This document shows, in pieces, positions 10,578 through 20,784 of a DNA stretch of 64,000 nt. A program made the position numbers and the translations under genes. Below the pieces are notes generated by a model, which worked only from the letters and a program-made list of their open reading frames with translations, was not told the origin of the DNA and searched no databases. The stretch's first letter is position 1. Every line of letters starts with the position of its first letter. Where the stretch lies: NCBI GenBank assembly GCA_029204045.2, contig CM055061.1, positions 43,920,977 through 43,984,976 on the forward strand, given 5' to 3'. Source of the DNA: Tillandsia leiboldiana (lineage: Eukaryota; Streptophyta; Magnoliopsida; Poales; Bromeliaceae).

Positions 10578-13319
10578 TTAAGTGCAAACCCCACTAATCA
10601 ATTCGGGAAAACATTCTCTCATCTTCGATTCCAGTTTCCAAGTCGCCTCGCGCTCTTCGTGGTTGCTCCACTGGACCTTTACATAGGGGATTGTTCGTTT
10701 GCGCAACTTCTTGTCCTCTCTTGCGAAAATCCGCACCGGCGTCTCCTCGACGCTTAAATCCTCTCGCAACTCGATGGTGGAGGCATCCAAGGCATGAGAG
10801 GGGTCAGCCAGGTACTTCCGGAGCATTGAGACATGGAACACGTTATGGACTCGTTCGAGGTTCGGCGGCAGGGCCAATCGGTACGCCACCGGTCCTACGC
10901 GTTCTAGGATCTCGAACGGTCCTACGTACCTCGGGCTTAACTTTCCCTTTATGCCGAAGCGTCGGTTCCCCTTGGAGGGCGAAAATCGGAGTAACGCATG
11001 CTCACCCACCATGAACTCTAAGTCTCGGCGTCTGTTGTCCGCGTAGCTTTTCTGTCTGCTCTGGGCGGTCAGTAGCCTTTGTCTAATCAATCGCACCTTT
11101 GTTTCGGTGTCCTCCACCAAATCTGGGCCCAGAAACTTACGCTCACCCAAGTCGTCCCAGCATATTGGAGACCGACAGCGGCGCCCGTACAGGGCCTCGT
11201 ATGGTGCCATCTGAATGCTGGCCTGGTAACTGTTATTGTAGGCAAATTCCACTAGGGGCAAACACCGTGCCCACCCTTCGCCTAAGTACAGAACGCATGC
11301 TCGAAGCATGTCCTCCACAATTTGTATCACCCGCTCTGATTGTCCATCGGTCTGCGGGTGAAAAGCCGTACTGAAGTGCAACTTGGTTCCCATTGCTCGC
11401 TGCAGGCTCTGCCAAAAGTTTGACACAAATCGCGTGTCCCTGTCCGACGTGATGGATGTCGGCACCCCATGCAGCCTTACTATCTCGTTGATGTAGGTTT
11501 GTGCCAGTCGTTCCCGCGTCCACGTCGTGTGTATGGGCAGAAAGTGGGCCGATTTCGTCAGGCGGTCCACAATTACCCATATTGCATCGTGTCCCTGTGA
11601 CGATCTCGGGAACCCGGTCACAAAATCCATGGTAACCATGTCCCACTTCCATTCGGGCACCGGTAAGGGTTGCAATTTTCCTGCCGGACGCTGGTGCTCG
11701 GCCTTCACCCGTTGGCACACCAGGTAGTGTGCCACAAACCGAGTCACGCCTCCCTTCATTTTGGGCCACCAGAAGGTCTGTTTAACGTCCTTGTACATCT
11801 TCGTTCCCCCGGGATGCGCTGTATATGGAGCAGTATGCGCCTCCCGCAGGATTTCCTCTTTGAGTTCCGGTAGATCCGGCACGCAGACTCGTCCCCGAAA
11901 TGGTATCGTGCCGTCGAAGTTTACTGTGAAATCACCTTCTTGGTTGGCAGTTACTCTACTTCGCACCAACTGGAGTTGGTCATCAGTCGACTGCCCCTCG
12001 AGAATTCTGTCAAGCAGGGTAGGTCTGACCACCAGCGTCAGAAGTTGTGTGACTGTACCTGCCGGTACTACTTCTAGTCTTAATCGCGAAAATTCCGCAA
12101 TCAGACTATCTTGCTGGGTGATGGCACTTACCCCTGCCTTTTCGGCCTGCCCCTTGCGGCTCAGGGCGTCAGCCACCACGTTTGCCTTTCCCGGGTGGTA
12201 GTGGATCGTTAAATCGTAATCCTTCAGTAGCTCGAGCCACCGTCTTTGTCGCAAATTTAACTCCTTTTGGGTGAAAAGGTACTTAAAACTTTTATGATCT
12301 GAGTACAGATTGGAGTGTGCCCCATACAGGTAGTGTCTCCAGAGCTTGAGGATGAACACAACCGCTGCGAGTTCCAAATCGTGCACGGGGTAGTTCCGCT
12401 CGTATTCCTTGAGCTGCCTTGACGCATAGGCTATAACCTTTCCCCGTTGCATGAGTACTCCACCCAGTCCGCTTCGTGACGCATCGCAATACACTTCATA
12501 ATCCTCCCCTGGTTCTGGCAGGGCGAGAATCGGGGCTCGCGTCAATCTATCCTTGAGCTCCTCGAAGCTCCTCTGACATTTGTCCGTCCAGATGAACTTT
12601 TCCCCCTTTTTAGTCAAACGGTTTAAGGGGGTGGCTATCTTGGAGAAACCCTCCACGAAGCGCCGGTAGTACCCGGCTAACCCCAGGAAGCTTCGAATCT
12701 CCGTCACCGTCGTCGGTGGCGACCAGTCCGTCACCGAATCTATCTTCTTCGGATCGACTGCGACTCCAGCCGCCGAGATTACGTGCCCCAAGAAGCCGAA
12801 CTCACGGAGCCAAAACTCACACTTTTTGAGTTTGGCGTAGAGTTTCTGTTCCCGTAGGGTCTGGAGGACTGTGCGCAGATGTTCTTCGTGTTCCTCGTCT
12901 GTACGGGAGTAGATGAGGATATCGTCGATGAAGACCAACACGAATAAGTCCAGGAAGGGTTTGAATACCCTGTTCATCATGTCCATGAACACCGCCGGGG
13001 CATTTGTGAGCCCGAACGGCATTACTGTAAATTTGTAATGGCCGTAGCGAGTTCGGAAAGCCGTTTTGGGGATGTCCTCCCCCTTAACCTGGACCTGATG
13101 ATAGCCCGACTGCAGGTCGATCTTTGAAAACACCGTCGCCCCCTGTAGTTGGTCGAAGAGGTCGTCGATCCTTGGCAGGGGGTATTTGTTCTTAACGGTG
13201 ACCTTATTTATCTCCCGGTAGTCGATGCACAACCGGAGACTTCCGTCCTTCTTCCTCACCAACTCAAGAACACAAAAATTCTTAGTTTTCAAAAATTGAA
13301 AAAAATTGTACCCAAACAA
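10578..13319 (-). CDS. pol: Gypsy B pol: RT, RNase H, integrase, chromodomain (chimeric start)
   Basis: An open frame of 913 codons. The first ~20 residues come from copia-1 non-coding DNA; gypsy sequence starts at about VRKKDGSLRLC (13260). RT follows with FIDDILIYS, then RNase H (YCDASRSGLGG), integrase and a C-terminal chromodomain (TIPYVKVQWSNHEEREATW). Integrase has the H-H zinc half and the DDE residues (MDFVTGF, TSDRDTRF, GQSERV). The first zinc Cys is replaced by Tyr (AHYLVCQ, against HCLTCQ in gypsy A and RCLVCQ in gypsy C), which should impair the HHCC finger. Protease and the first RT residues are lost, so it cannot be functional alone. No stop codons interrupt it, so decay is modest. 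The chromodomain and long LTR point to the Tekay/Del chromovirus clade. Confidence 0.85.
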   Translation of the reverse strand: MFGYNFFQFLKTKNFCVLELVRKKDGSLRLCIDYREINKVTVKNKYPLPRIDDLFDQLQGATVFSKIDLQSGYHQVQVKGEDIPKTAFRTRYGHYKFTVMPFGLTNAPAVFMDMMNRVFKPFLDLFVLVFIDDILIYSRTDEEHEEHLRTVLQTLREQKLYAKLKKCEFWLREFGFLGHVISAAGVAVDPKKIDSVTDWSPPTTVTEIRSFLGLAGYYRRFVEGFSKIATPLNRLTKKGEKFIWTDKCQRSFEELKDRLTRAPILALPEPGEDYEVYCDASRSGLGGVLMQRGKVIAYASRQLKEYERNYPVHDLELAAVVFILKLWRHYLYGAHSNLYSDHKSFKYLFTQKELNLRQRRWLELLKDYDLTIHYHPGKANVVADALSRKGQAEKAGVSAITQQDSLIAEFSRLRLEVVPAGTVTQLLTLVVRPTLLDRILEGQSTDDQLQLVRSRVTANQEGDFTVNFDGTIPFRGRVCVPDLPELKEEILREAHTAPYTAHPGGTKMYKDVKQTFWWPKMKGGVTRFVAHYLVCQRVKAEHQRPAGKLQPLPVPEWKWDMVTMDFVTGFPRSSQGHDAIWVIVDRLTKSAHFLPIHTTWTRERLAQTYINEIVRLHGVPTSITSDRDTRFVSNFWQSLQRAMGTKLHFSTAFHPQTDGQSERVIQIVEDMLRACVLYLGEGWARCLPLVEFAYNNSYQASIQMAPYEALYGRRCRSPICWDDLGERKFLGPDLVEDTETKVRLIRQRLLTAQSRQKSYADNRRRDLEFMVGEHALLRFSPSKGNRRFGIKGKLSPRYVGPFEILERVGPVAYRLALPPNLERVHNVFHVSMLRKYLADPSHALDASTIELREDLSVEETPVRIFAREDKKLRKRTIPYVKVQWSNHEEREATWKLESKMRECFPELISGVCT

Positions 13320-13748
13320 TCATAATCATGTAGAGAGACTAAGAATCAAATTAGTTTTGCAAAAGGACTTTTAAAAATAGATCAATTGCATGAATTTCGA
13401 AAATCCTTATTATATGCCCTAAAACCGAAATTTTAGAAATCGAAGCCTAAAAATCCGTTAATCAGGAGAAAACCTAGCATATAATCAAAACTAAACAACC
13501 CAGAGTTCTTATTTCAAAAGAAATTTGATCAAAAACCATCCACAAACAAAATCAATCCAAGAATTTCGTACGTTTGAGGAGGAAAAGAGAAAAACGGTGA
13601 AAAACCGAGATTTTGATCAATAAAACTTACTTGGAACAGAAGAACTTGAGTTAGAAAGCTTCCAAAGAGGATGAAATCTAGAGAGAAGCGCTCTGGAAAC
13701 TTCGGAACAAAAGATTGGAGTAAAGAAATCAAAAACCCCTTTCGTTCC

Positions 13749-13919
13749 TTATAAAACCTAGCCGCGATCCGGATCCTCCCGAGCTTGCGATCCGGATCGG
13801 CTACCCGCAGTGAAAAAAAAACTGCGTTCGGGATCCGGATCGGCAGGTCCAATCCGGATCGTCAGCCCGCAGGAGAAAACCTGCGTTCGGGATCCGGATC
13901 ACCTAACCCGATCCGGATC
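13749..13919 (-). promoter_or_regulatory. Copia-1 internal promoter module (palindromes plus TATA)
   Basis: Six GATCCGGATC-type palindromes, five perfect and one a 9-base version, lie between 13766 and 13919. Read on the minus strand they are followed by GGCTAGGTTTTATAAGG (TATA at about 13749-13757). Short inverted repeats with CGCAG/CTGCG arms lie between motif pairs. A splice-donor-like AAGTAAGT (minus, near 13630) follows. This is the same layout as 33458-33743 in copia-2. Confidence 0.6.
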
Positions 13920-14861
13920 GGCCCCAACTTTTTCTTTAGAAAATTTCAGAGAAATTCAGGAAGAGCCAGAAAAAGATTGTAAGCACAAATGTGTATCAAC
14001 TTTAAACAAAAATCATCGTTTCATACAACAAGAATTAGATTATGCCAAATCTATCAATAATATCCAAAAATGAAACGAAAATTTACAAAAATTAAATCCC
14101 TTAAAGTTGAACACCTTCAATCACATCTAACTTGATCTTATGAGTAATGCCTTTATCAAATCATCAATTCAGTAAAGAAAATGAAATACAAAGATCAATA
14201 GATGTTTGAAATCCCAAATATGGTAGATAATATTTCTAGACAATCTGTTGAAGAGAGTGGCTCTTTGAGCATCTTTCTTTAAAATCCCACCTTATACCAA
14301 CCTTGAAATTTGACAGAGTCAAGTATTTCAACATGCATTTTACTTAATCAAAAATTTGAACAACCATGCTTGGTATACATGTGGTAGCTGCACACAATAC
14401 TCGGACGACCGAGGTGGTAGCTCTTTCCTCCATGTGGTGGTAGTTTTCACACTCCTCATTGGGATGTAACTCTTTCCACATCTTTTGAGCATTTTACATT
14501 ATCTTTGACTCCCCCTCAATTGGCTATCAATTATTTAAGATATAAAGTATTCAACCAAAAATTGATCTCGATTTCATACTCGACTAAACAGTCAAATAAG
14601 ATAATGACTATACCAAGAGATCATAGAGAGAGAGAAATTGACTTTGATCACTTTAGAAGATGATTTAATTAACATAAATGATCATTGCAACAGTGAAATA
14701 TTATGATGGCAAAAGCATAATAAATTTCTAAATGTATGAACAGATGCAATTAAAGTCAATTATGATCTATGCTCAATTAATGTCCTATGTACAAACATAG
14801 ATAAAGAACAAAACAAAAACAAATACAAAACCTATCCTAAGCAAAGATTTCAAAAAGAAGA

Positions 14862-17417
14862 TTATTTCAAGGAAAGCATCCCAATTGCTTTTCGTAAATG
14901 AATAAAACGTTTTTGATCCAAAGGTTTTGTTAAAATGTCAGCTAATTGATCCTCAGTTGAAATATATGAAAGTTGAAGAGTATTTGATTCAACTAGCTCT
15001 CTAAGAAAATGATATCTAAGTTCAATATGTTTTGTTCTAGAGTGCAACACAGGGTTTTTAGAAATGTTAATTGCACTTGTGTTGTCACAAAGAATTGTTA
15101 CCGAAGATGCTGAAATGCGGAAGTCACTCAATACGCTTTTCATCCAAATGAGTTGAGTTGAGCAACTTCCAGCTGAAATGTATTCCGCTTCGGCAGTCGA
15201 GAGTGCTATGCAATTCTGCTTTTTACTGTGCCATGCAACAAGGCAATGGCCAAGATAGAAGCATGCACCACTCGTGCTTTTCCGATCATCCACTGATCCT
15301 GCCCAATCGGCATCTGAGTATCCAACAATATCCAAACTTGTTCCCATAGGATACCAAATTCCGAAATTAATTGATCCTTTGATATACCGGATGATCCGTT
15401 TCACCGCTTTCAGGTGAACCTCCTTTGGTGCTGATTGATATCTCGCGCAAATCCCAACACTAAAGGATATATCCGGGCGACTAGCCGTGAGGTAAAGTAG
15501 ACTTCCAATCATACTTCTATACAGTTTCTCGTCTACATTCTCACTATGTGATTCACTTCCAAGTCCCTTGTGGCTAGTTCCCATTGGAGTTGGAAAATCT
15601 TTACAATTTTCTAGATCAAACTTTTTGACCAACTCCATTGCATACTTGGATTGACTCAAGTGAATACCTTCATCATTTTGTTTAATTTGCAATCCAAGGA
15701 AATAAGACAGTTCGCCCATCATGGACATCTCAAATTCGCTTTCCATGGTCTCCGCGAATTTAGAAGCATCATTATCTTTTGTTGCACCAAATACAATGTC
15801 ATCGACATAGATTTGTGCTACAATGAAATTATTTTGATAATGCTTCACAAAGAGAGTCCTGTCAGCTCCCCCTCGAGTATAGCCCTTCTCCAAAAGGTGC
15901 TTTGTTAATCTTTCGTACCATGCTCGCGGTGCTTGTTTCAGACCGTAAAGAGCCTTTTTCAAACGAAAAACATGGTTAGGTTGTTTATGATCTACAAAAC
16001 CTTTCGGTTGAGCTACATAAACTTCCTCATTTAAAAACCCATTTAGAAATGCGCTCTTGACGTCCATTTGAAATAATTTGATTTTAAAATGACAAGCAAT
16101 AGCAAACAATATACGAATGGACTCGAGTCTAGCTACAGGGGCGAAAGTTTCGTCAAAGTCTATACCTTCTACTTGAGAGTAGCCTTGAGCAACTAGTCGT
16201 GCCTTGTTCCTGATGATAGTACCATCTTCATCTTTCTTGTTCTTGAAGATCCATTTGGTACCTATCACATTATGTTGCTTTGGAGGCTTCGTTAATTCCC
16301 AGACTTTGTTTCGCTCAAATTGATGGAGCTCTTCCTGCATTGCTTTAATCCAGTAGTCATCCTGAAGAGCTTCATCTATTGTCTTTGGTTCGATTAAAGA
16401 TACGTAGCAAGCAAATCCGCAAACCAACTGCCTTCGAGTTCTAACTCCTTCTTGTGGATCTCCAATGATGTTCGATTCCGGATGATCCTTGGAGATTCGT
16501 AGCGTTTGTTGAAACGGAGTACTCGGAGGTACACGAGATGATTCCTGCACATCAGATAAACTAGAAGAACCATTAGATGCATCATTAATATTGGAAGTGT
16601 TATTATGAGAAGATGCACTAGCAGGAGAATCATCATCTAGAGAGATATCGAGGGTAGATTTTTCAGATTCAAAATGAGAAGCTTCATCTACTTTAACATT
16701 CATAGATTCTACGATCGTTTTAGATTCAATGTTAAATACTCGATATGCTCTGCTATTCGTAGAATAACCCAAAAAGATCCCTTCATCACTTCGAGAGTCG
16801 AACTTTCCAAGATTTTCACGGTCACGTAAGATGTAACATCGACTCCCGAAGATACGAAAGTACTTGATATCCGGTTTTCTACTAAACCACAGCTCATATG
16901 GTGTATTCAAGGTTCCTGGGCGCAAATACACTCTGTTAATGACATAGACAGCGGTGTTCACAGCTTCAGCCCAAAAATGTAGCGGTAATTTCCGGCTAAG
17001 AAGCATCACACGCGCCATCTCTTGAACAACCCTATTTTTGCGCTCAACAACACCATTCTGCTGAGGTGTATAGGGTGCCGAGAATTCATGTTTAATGCCA
17101 TTTGAAGTACAAAAGTCAATGAATTTTGAATTTATGAATTCTCCACCCCTATCACTTCTAACACGAATGATCTTTTCATTCTTTTCAATCATAATACGAT
17201 GGCAAATCTCATGAAAAGAGTCAAACGTATCAGCTTTCTCTCTCAAAAATGCTACCCAAGAAAACCGAGAGAAATCATCAACCAATAAAAAGATGTACCA
17301 TTTACCTCCCAAAGATGGTTGACGGGTCGGCCAAAAGAAAAAGAAGAAAAGAAAATAATCTACACAAACTATACAAGATTTAATCGTAGAACGATTAAGG
17401 ACAGGGAGGGGTTTCAC
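14862..17417 (-). CDS. pol: Copia-1 pol: integrase core, RT, RNase H
   Basis: An open frame of 851 codons. The first ~35 residues are not recognisable. The integrase core then starts abruptly at GGKWYIFLLVDDFSRFSW, with the other two catalytic regions at RSDRGGEF and GVVERKNR. RT follows (KARLVAQGYSQVEGIDFDETFAPVARL, abbreviated here; catalytic YVDDIVFG), then RNase H (GYSDADWAG) and the usual end ADILTKPLDQ. Protease (DSGCS-type motif) and the integrase HHCC finger are absent from the sequence between gag and this frame. The frame is one base out of phase with gag and overlaps it by 23 bp. RT-RNase H order after integrase defines Ty1/copia. Confidence 0.88.
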   Translation of the reverse strand: MKPLPVLNRSTIKSCIVCVDYFLFFFFFWPTRQPSLGGKWYIFLLVDDFSRFSWVAFLREKADTFDSFHEICHRIMIEKNEKIIRVRSDRGGEFINSKFIDFCTSNGIKHEFSAPYTPQQNGVVERKNRVVQEMARVMLLSRKLPLHFWAEAVNTAVYVINRVYLRPGTLNTPYELWFSRKPDIKYFRIFGSRCYILRDRENLGKFDSRSDEGIFLGYSTNSRAYRVFNIESKTIVESMNVKVDEASHFESEKSTLDISLDDDSPASASSHNNTSNINDASNGSSSLSDVQESSRVPPSTPFQQTLRISKDHPESNIIGDPQEGVRTRRQLVCGFACYVSLIEPKTIDEALQDDYWIKAMQEELHQFERNKVWELTKPPKQHNVIGTKWIFKNKKDEDGTIIRNKARLVAQGYSQVEGIDFDETFAPVARLESIRILFAIACHFKIKLFQMDVKSAFLNGFLNEEVYVAQPKGFVDHKQPNHVFRLKKALYGLKQAPRAWYERLTKHLLEKGYTRGGADRTLFVKHYQNNFIVAQIYVDDIVFGATKDNDASKFAETMESEFEMSMMGELSYFLGLQIKQNDEGIHLSQSKYAMELVKKFDLENCKDFPTPMGTSHKGLGSESHSENVDEKLYRSMIGSLLYLTASRPDISFSVGICARYQSAPKEVHLKAVKRIIRYIKGSINFGIWYPMGTSLDIVGYSDADWAGSVDDRKSTSGACFYLGHCLVAWHSKKQNCIALSTAEAEYISAGSCSTQLIWMKSVLSDFRISASSVTILCDNTSAINISKNPVLHSRTKHIELRYHFLRELVESNTLQLSYISTEDQLADILTKPLDQKRFIHLRKAIGMLSLK

Positions 17418-19416
17418 CTTTGCATACCCAAACCTTTTGAGTTTTGGAGTATGTTGGTAAAGGTTGAGAGATTCTCCTTGAAGACGACGTCTTGTATGAT
17501 TGATCTTTTTCTTTTGTCATCGTCTTGTTCGAGGTGCTACCAATGTTCTTTCCTTTTGAAAAATCCTTCCTTGAATTCCGGGAAGTGAGCTTATTGGTAG
17601 CAATTGCAAGATGTGGTTGATTTGTTCTTTGAGCTTTAATCTTGCAATTTCTTTCGATGTGCCCTGCAAAATTACAACGAAAACATACCTTTGAGCTTGA
17701 CGATTCCGAAGAGGATGAGGTAGGTTTGTTGTCGTTGTTTGTCTTGAATTCCGATGTCGGAGGAGGAGATACCGACTGAGGCACAAAGACTGTCCCACTC
17801 GAACTTGGACTGTTTCCAGTTTGAGTGTACCCGAGGCCGAACCGATTTGTTTGACCAAGACCAAGGAGTTTATCCAACTTACTCCTTCCTAAAGAGAATT
17901 GCTGTAAGTCATCCTTGAGTTGGAGGATGGTCTCTGTCATTTCCCGTCTTTCCTGTCGGCCCTCGCCATAGAGCTTCAAGAAGTAGTTTGCTTTGTTCAC
18001 CATATCTATATAGTTCTTCTCGAGCTGCTCATTGGACTCTTGAAGGGAAACATTTGCTTTTATCAAACTATCCCTTTCCACTTCAAGATCGGTCGAGAGA
18101 GAAGTTACCCTTTTTACTTCTTCTTCGAGATCCTGCAATCTCCCTCTCAACCCCTTGTTTTGCTTAGCCGGTTTCTTTAAATCCTGTAAAGATCTGTGAT
18201 AGGCTAGAGCAAACTCTTCACCTTCCGAATCATCCGATTCATTGTCCATTGCATTCTTTTCAACAGTGGAGTTGGACAATGATTCAGACGTACTTGCCAT
18301 AAAGCACATGAATGGTGAAGATGTGGACGCGTGGAATGCCGTGGAGCTCTTTTCTTCATCACTTGAAGACGACTCATTTGACGTTGAGTTGTCATCCCAA
18401 GTGACGACTTGCATCGCCTTCTTCTTTGCCGGATACTTGTTAGGACACTCCGTTGCAATGTGGCCGTAGCCTCGACATTTGAAGCATTGCAGTTGTCCTT
18501 CTGAACTTTTCTTATCCTTTGAGAAGTTCTCCTGCTTTCTTGACTTGTGACTTGGAGTACCCTTGCCTTTGTTCCACTTTCTGAAGGATGGAGATTTGCT
18601 TGAATTACCCCTTCGAAAGTTGCGGCGAAAATTCCTTGTCAAGAGAGCGAGCTGCTTCTCAAATTCCTCCATAGAAAGGTTCTCGTCATTGTCCGAGGAG
18701 GATGTATCCGCGTCTTCTTCCTTAGTTGTTTTCAACGCATAACCTGAAGACTTAGAAGTGGATGCTTTTCCAGAAGAATTGTTAGTATTAAAAGTCATTT
18801 CATATGTTTGTAATGAACCAACTAATTCTTCTACACGTATTTCGTCCGGGTGTTTAATAGTTTCAATGGCAGTAACCTTTGGGCGAAATCGTTCAGGAAG
18901 AGTTCTTAAGATTTTTCTTACAATCTTAAATTCTGGAATCTTCTCTCCCAGATTAGCACATGAGTTTACGATGTCTTGCAATCGTGTATAGTAGTCCGTG
19001 AAAGATTCATTTTCTGCCATCAAAATAGAGTCAAACTTGCTCGTAAGCATCTGCAGTTTCTGAATCTTCACGAGGTTAGTTCCCTCATGTGTAACCTGGA
19101 GAACATCCCAGATTTCTTTCGCAGTCTCACATGCCGAGACGCGAGAGAATTCAGTTTGAGATAAGGCATTAAAAATAGCATTAATTCCCTTGCCATTGTA
19201 AGAAGATAACTCAAACTCTTCCTTGGTCCATTTCGACCTAGGTTTTAAGGTGTGAACATCAGAGATAAGTTCAGTTGGATTAGTCCATCCTGATTCAATT
19301 GAATGCCACACCCTTTCGTCGATGGAAGATAAAAAGGCTTTCATCCGTACTTTCCAGTACGCATAATTTGTTCCATCAAAGAAAGGGGGTCGATTGATGT
19401 TTCCACCTTCAACCAT
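17395..19416 (-). CDS. gag: Copia-1 gag, long coiled-coil type
   Basis: An intact 673-codon frame starting MVEGGNINRPPFFDGTNYAYW, 19 bases downstream of the primer site. The N-terminal capsid-like region has the copia Gag signature (FDGTNYAYWKVRMKAF). A CCHC knuckle CFKCRGYGHIATEC follows near residue 310, then a Ser/Asp/Glu-rich stretch, a strong coiled coil (LQDLEEEVKRVTSLS onward, about residues 415-500) and a second knuckle CFRCNFAGHIERNC near residue 578. Two knuckles around a coiled coil, and the length, fit Sirevirus Gag. The Arg codon that became TGA in copia-2 (28488) is intact here. Confidence 0.87.
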   Translation of the reverse strand: MVEGGNINRPPFFDGTNYAYWKVRMKAFLSSIDERVWHSIESGWTNPTELISDVHTLKPRSKWTKEEFELSSYNGKGINAIFNALSQTEFSRVSACETAKEIWDVLQVTHEGTNLVKIQKLQMLTSKFDSILMAENESFTDYYTRLQDIVNSCANLGEKIPEFKIVRKILRTLPERFRPKVTAIETIKHPDEIRVEELVGSLQTYEMTFNTNNSSGKASTSKSSGYALKTTKEEDADTSSSDNDENLSMEEFEKQLALLTRNFRRNFRRGNSSKSPSFRKWNKGKGTPSHKSRKQENFSKDKKSSEGQLQCFKCRGYGHIATECPNKYPAKKKAMQVVTWDDNSTSNESSSSDEEKSSTAFHASTSSPFMCFMASTSESLSNSTVEKNAMDNESDDSEGEEFALAYHRSLQDLKKPAKQNKGLRGRLQDLEEEVKRVTSLSTDLEVERDSLIKANVSLQESNEQLEKNYIDMVNKANYFLKLYGEGRQERREMTETILQLKDDLQQFSLGRSKLDKLLGLGQTNRFGLGYTQTGNSPSSSGTVFVPQSVSPPPTSEFKTNNDNKPTSSSSESSSSKVCFRCNFAGHIERNCKIKAQRTNQPHLAIATNKLTSRNSRKDFSKGKNIGSTSNKTMTKEKDQSYKTSSSRRISQPLPTYSKTQKVWVCKGETPPCP

Positions 19417-19435
19417 TGTTCACAACCCTATTCCC

Positions 19436-19447
19436 GCTCTGATACCA
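19436..19447 (-). other. Copia-1 primer binding site
   Basis: GCTCTGATACCA on the plus strand is TGGTATCAGAGC on the minus strand, complementary to the 3' end of plant initiator Met-tRNA. It sits 2 bp from the LTR end. Confidence 0.9.
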
Positions 19448-19744
19448 CTTGTTGGGTCGTATATAATACGGATCTAAATAGGGGAAGAAACACCTAGAGG
19501 GGGGTGAATAGGTGTAAACGTATAAACACTCAAAAATCGTTGCGATAAAAACCCAATGCGGAAATGAAAATAACTCGCAAGATTTTTACGTGGAAAACTC
19601 CATCACCGGAGTAAAAAACCACGGGACCGATAACACGGCAGAAATCCACTAGAATTAAAACACGTACAAGGTGATTTACCGTACACACTTACGACTCAAC
19701 CTTTTCCATACGCTCCTAGAGGATCTTCTCCGCTCGCTCCAGAC

Positions 19745-19928
19745 GCTTCTCGAATCCACGATCTGCGCCCAACGCCGAATCCACGGCGTCCAACGTCGAA
19801 TCCACGACGTCCGACCGAATCCACGGTCTTCACCCAATAGCACCCTTCGAATCCACGAACGTGCCTCGCTCCGAATCCACGAGAGCGAATGAACCTTGAA
19901 TCCACAAGGACACGCGAATCCACGCGCC
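19745..19928 (-). other. TGGATT-loop hairpin array, copia-1 LTR
   Basis: Eight copies of TGGATT (AATCCA on plus) each sit between short inverted repeats, for example CGTCG/CGACG, GACCG/CGGTC, CCTTG/CAAGG and CGCCG/CGGCG. The order is the same as in copia-2. The GACCG/CGGTC pair is intact here, as in the copia-2 3' LTR, whereas the copia-2 5' LTR has a mismatch. Confidence 0.75.
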
Positions 19929-20202
19929 GATTTTGGGGTAATCGTTGTTTTTGGGTGGTGATGATCCGCCGAATACTTAGATCAAAGATAGATCGAAAAT
20001 ACCATCTAAGTATTCATTAGTTTGATTCAACTCAGGATGTGAGTATGAAAACCTAGAATCAAACTAATCAATATAGATGAAGAAACATAGAGTATTCTCT
20101 AATGATTTCCTTTCTTCTCTATATGTGGATCTATAGCCGTATAAGATGATATATGAAAATGACGGCTATGTGGATTGACCCTAGAAAGAAAGACATAGGG
20201 TC

Positions 20203-20557
20203 TATTTATAGGTTAGAAACCCTAGGAAGGAGATAAGAATCAAAAACCAACCATTTCTGGAATTTTACGCACGGCGATCCGGATCGAGATAACTGAGATC
20301 CGGATCGTCATAACGAAACAGCCAATTCCAGAAAAACGAAGGTTCGGGATCCGGATCATGTAACTACGATCCGGATCGTTCATACAGTTCACCAAACATC
20401 AACGTTCGGGATCCGGATTGCGAAGCAAGATCCGGATCGTTCAAGGTAGATGGTAAACTCAACGTTCGGGATCCGGATCAAGAGACTACGATCCGGATTG
20501 CGACGATGTATGAACGAACCACCTTCGGGATCCGGATCGAACAGCCTGATCCGGATC
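20203..20557 (-). promoter_or_regulatory. Copia-1 LTR promoter: palindromes plus TATA
   Basis: About ten GATCCGGATC copies or one-base variants lie between 20276 and 20557 in pairs. On the minus strand they are followed by CCTATAAATAGACCC (TATA at 20203-20210). This matches 26803-27159 in copia-2. Confidence 0.7.
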
Positions 20558-20784
20558 CTGAACATGTCCCAAGTCCAGTTTTTGATTTTTATGCAATGAA
20601 AGATTCTTCCAAGTGTTTCTACACTACAAGAAGTATTCGGATCACACAAATTCTTTAGTTAAACATACCTGATCCTTTTGAATTCTTCTTTCTTGAGATT
20701 GAGTTAAAAGATTCAACTTTCTTCACCTTCAATCTTCAGGACTTGAAACTTTCACGAAACTACGCCAACTCAAATTCCGTAACA

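Larger units (their letters stand above)
13261..20784 (-). mobile_element. Copia-1: Sirevirus-like element, 3' part deleted
   Basis: Minus-strand order: LTR 19450-20784, primer site 19436-19447, gag, pol, then about 1.5 kb of non-coding DNA ending in the intron-like leader of ORF3. ORF3 and the 3' LTR are gone: at about 13258-13262 copia sequence (GTTCTTGAGTTG) runs directly into gypsy B RT, with two or three shared bases. The intact edge at 20784 interrupts the gypsy B pol just after the VVREFPDVFP-type linker. Internally it matches copia-2, including the same gag-pol deletion. Confidence 0.87.
19450..20784 (-). repeat. Copia-1 5' LTR
   Basis: It is 1335 bp with TG...CA ends (minus: TGTTACGGAATTTG to ATAACCCAACA... 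with ACGACCCAACA at the edge). It matches the copia-2 LTRs throughout: palindrome cluster 20276-20557, TATA near 20203-20210, and the hairpin array at 19745-19928. The flank outside 20784 is GCATT, inside gypsy B pol; the partner LTR is deleted. Confidence 0.88.
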
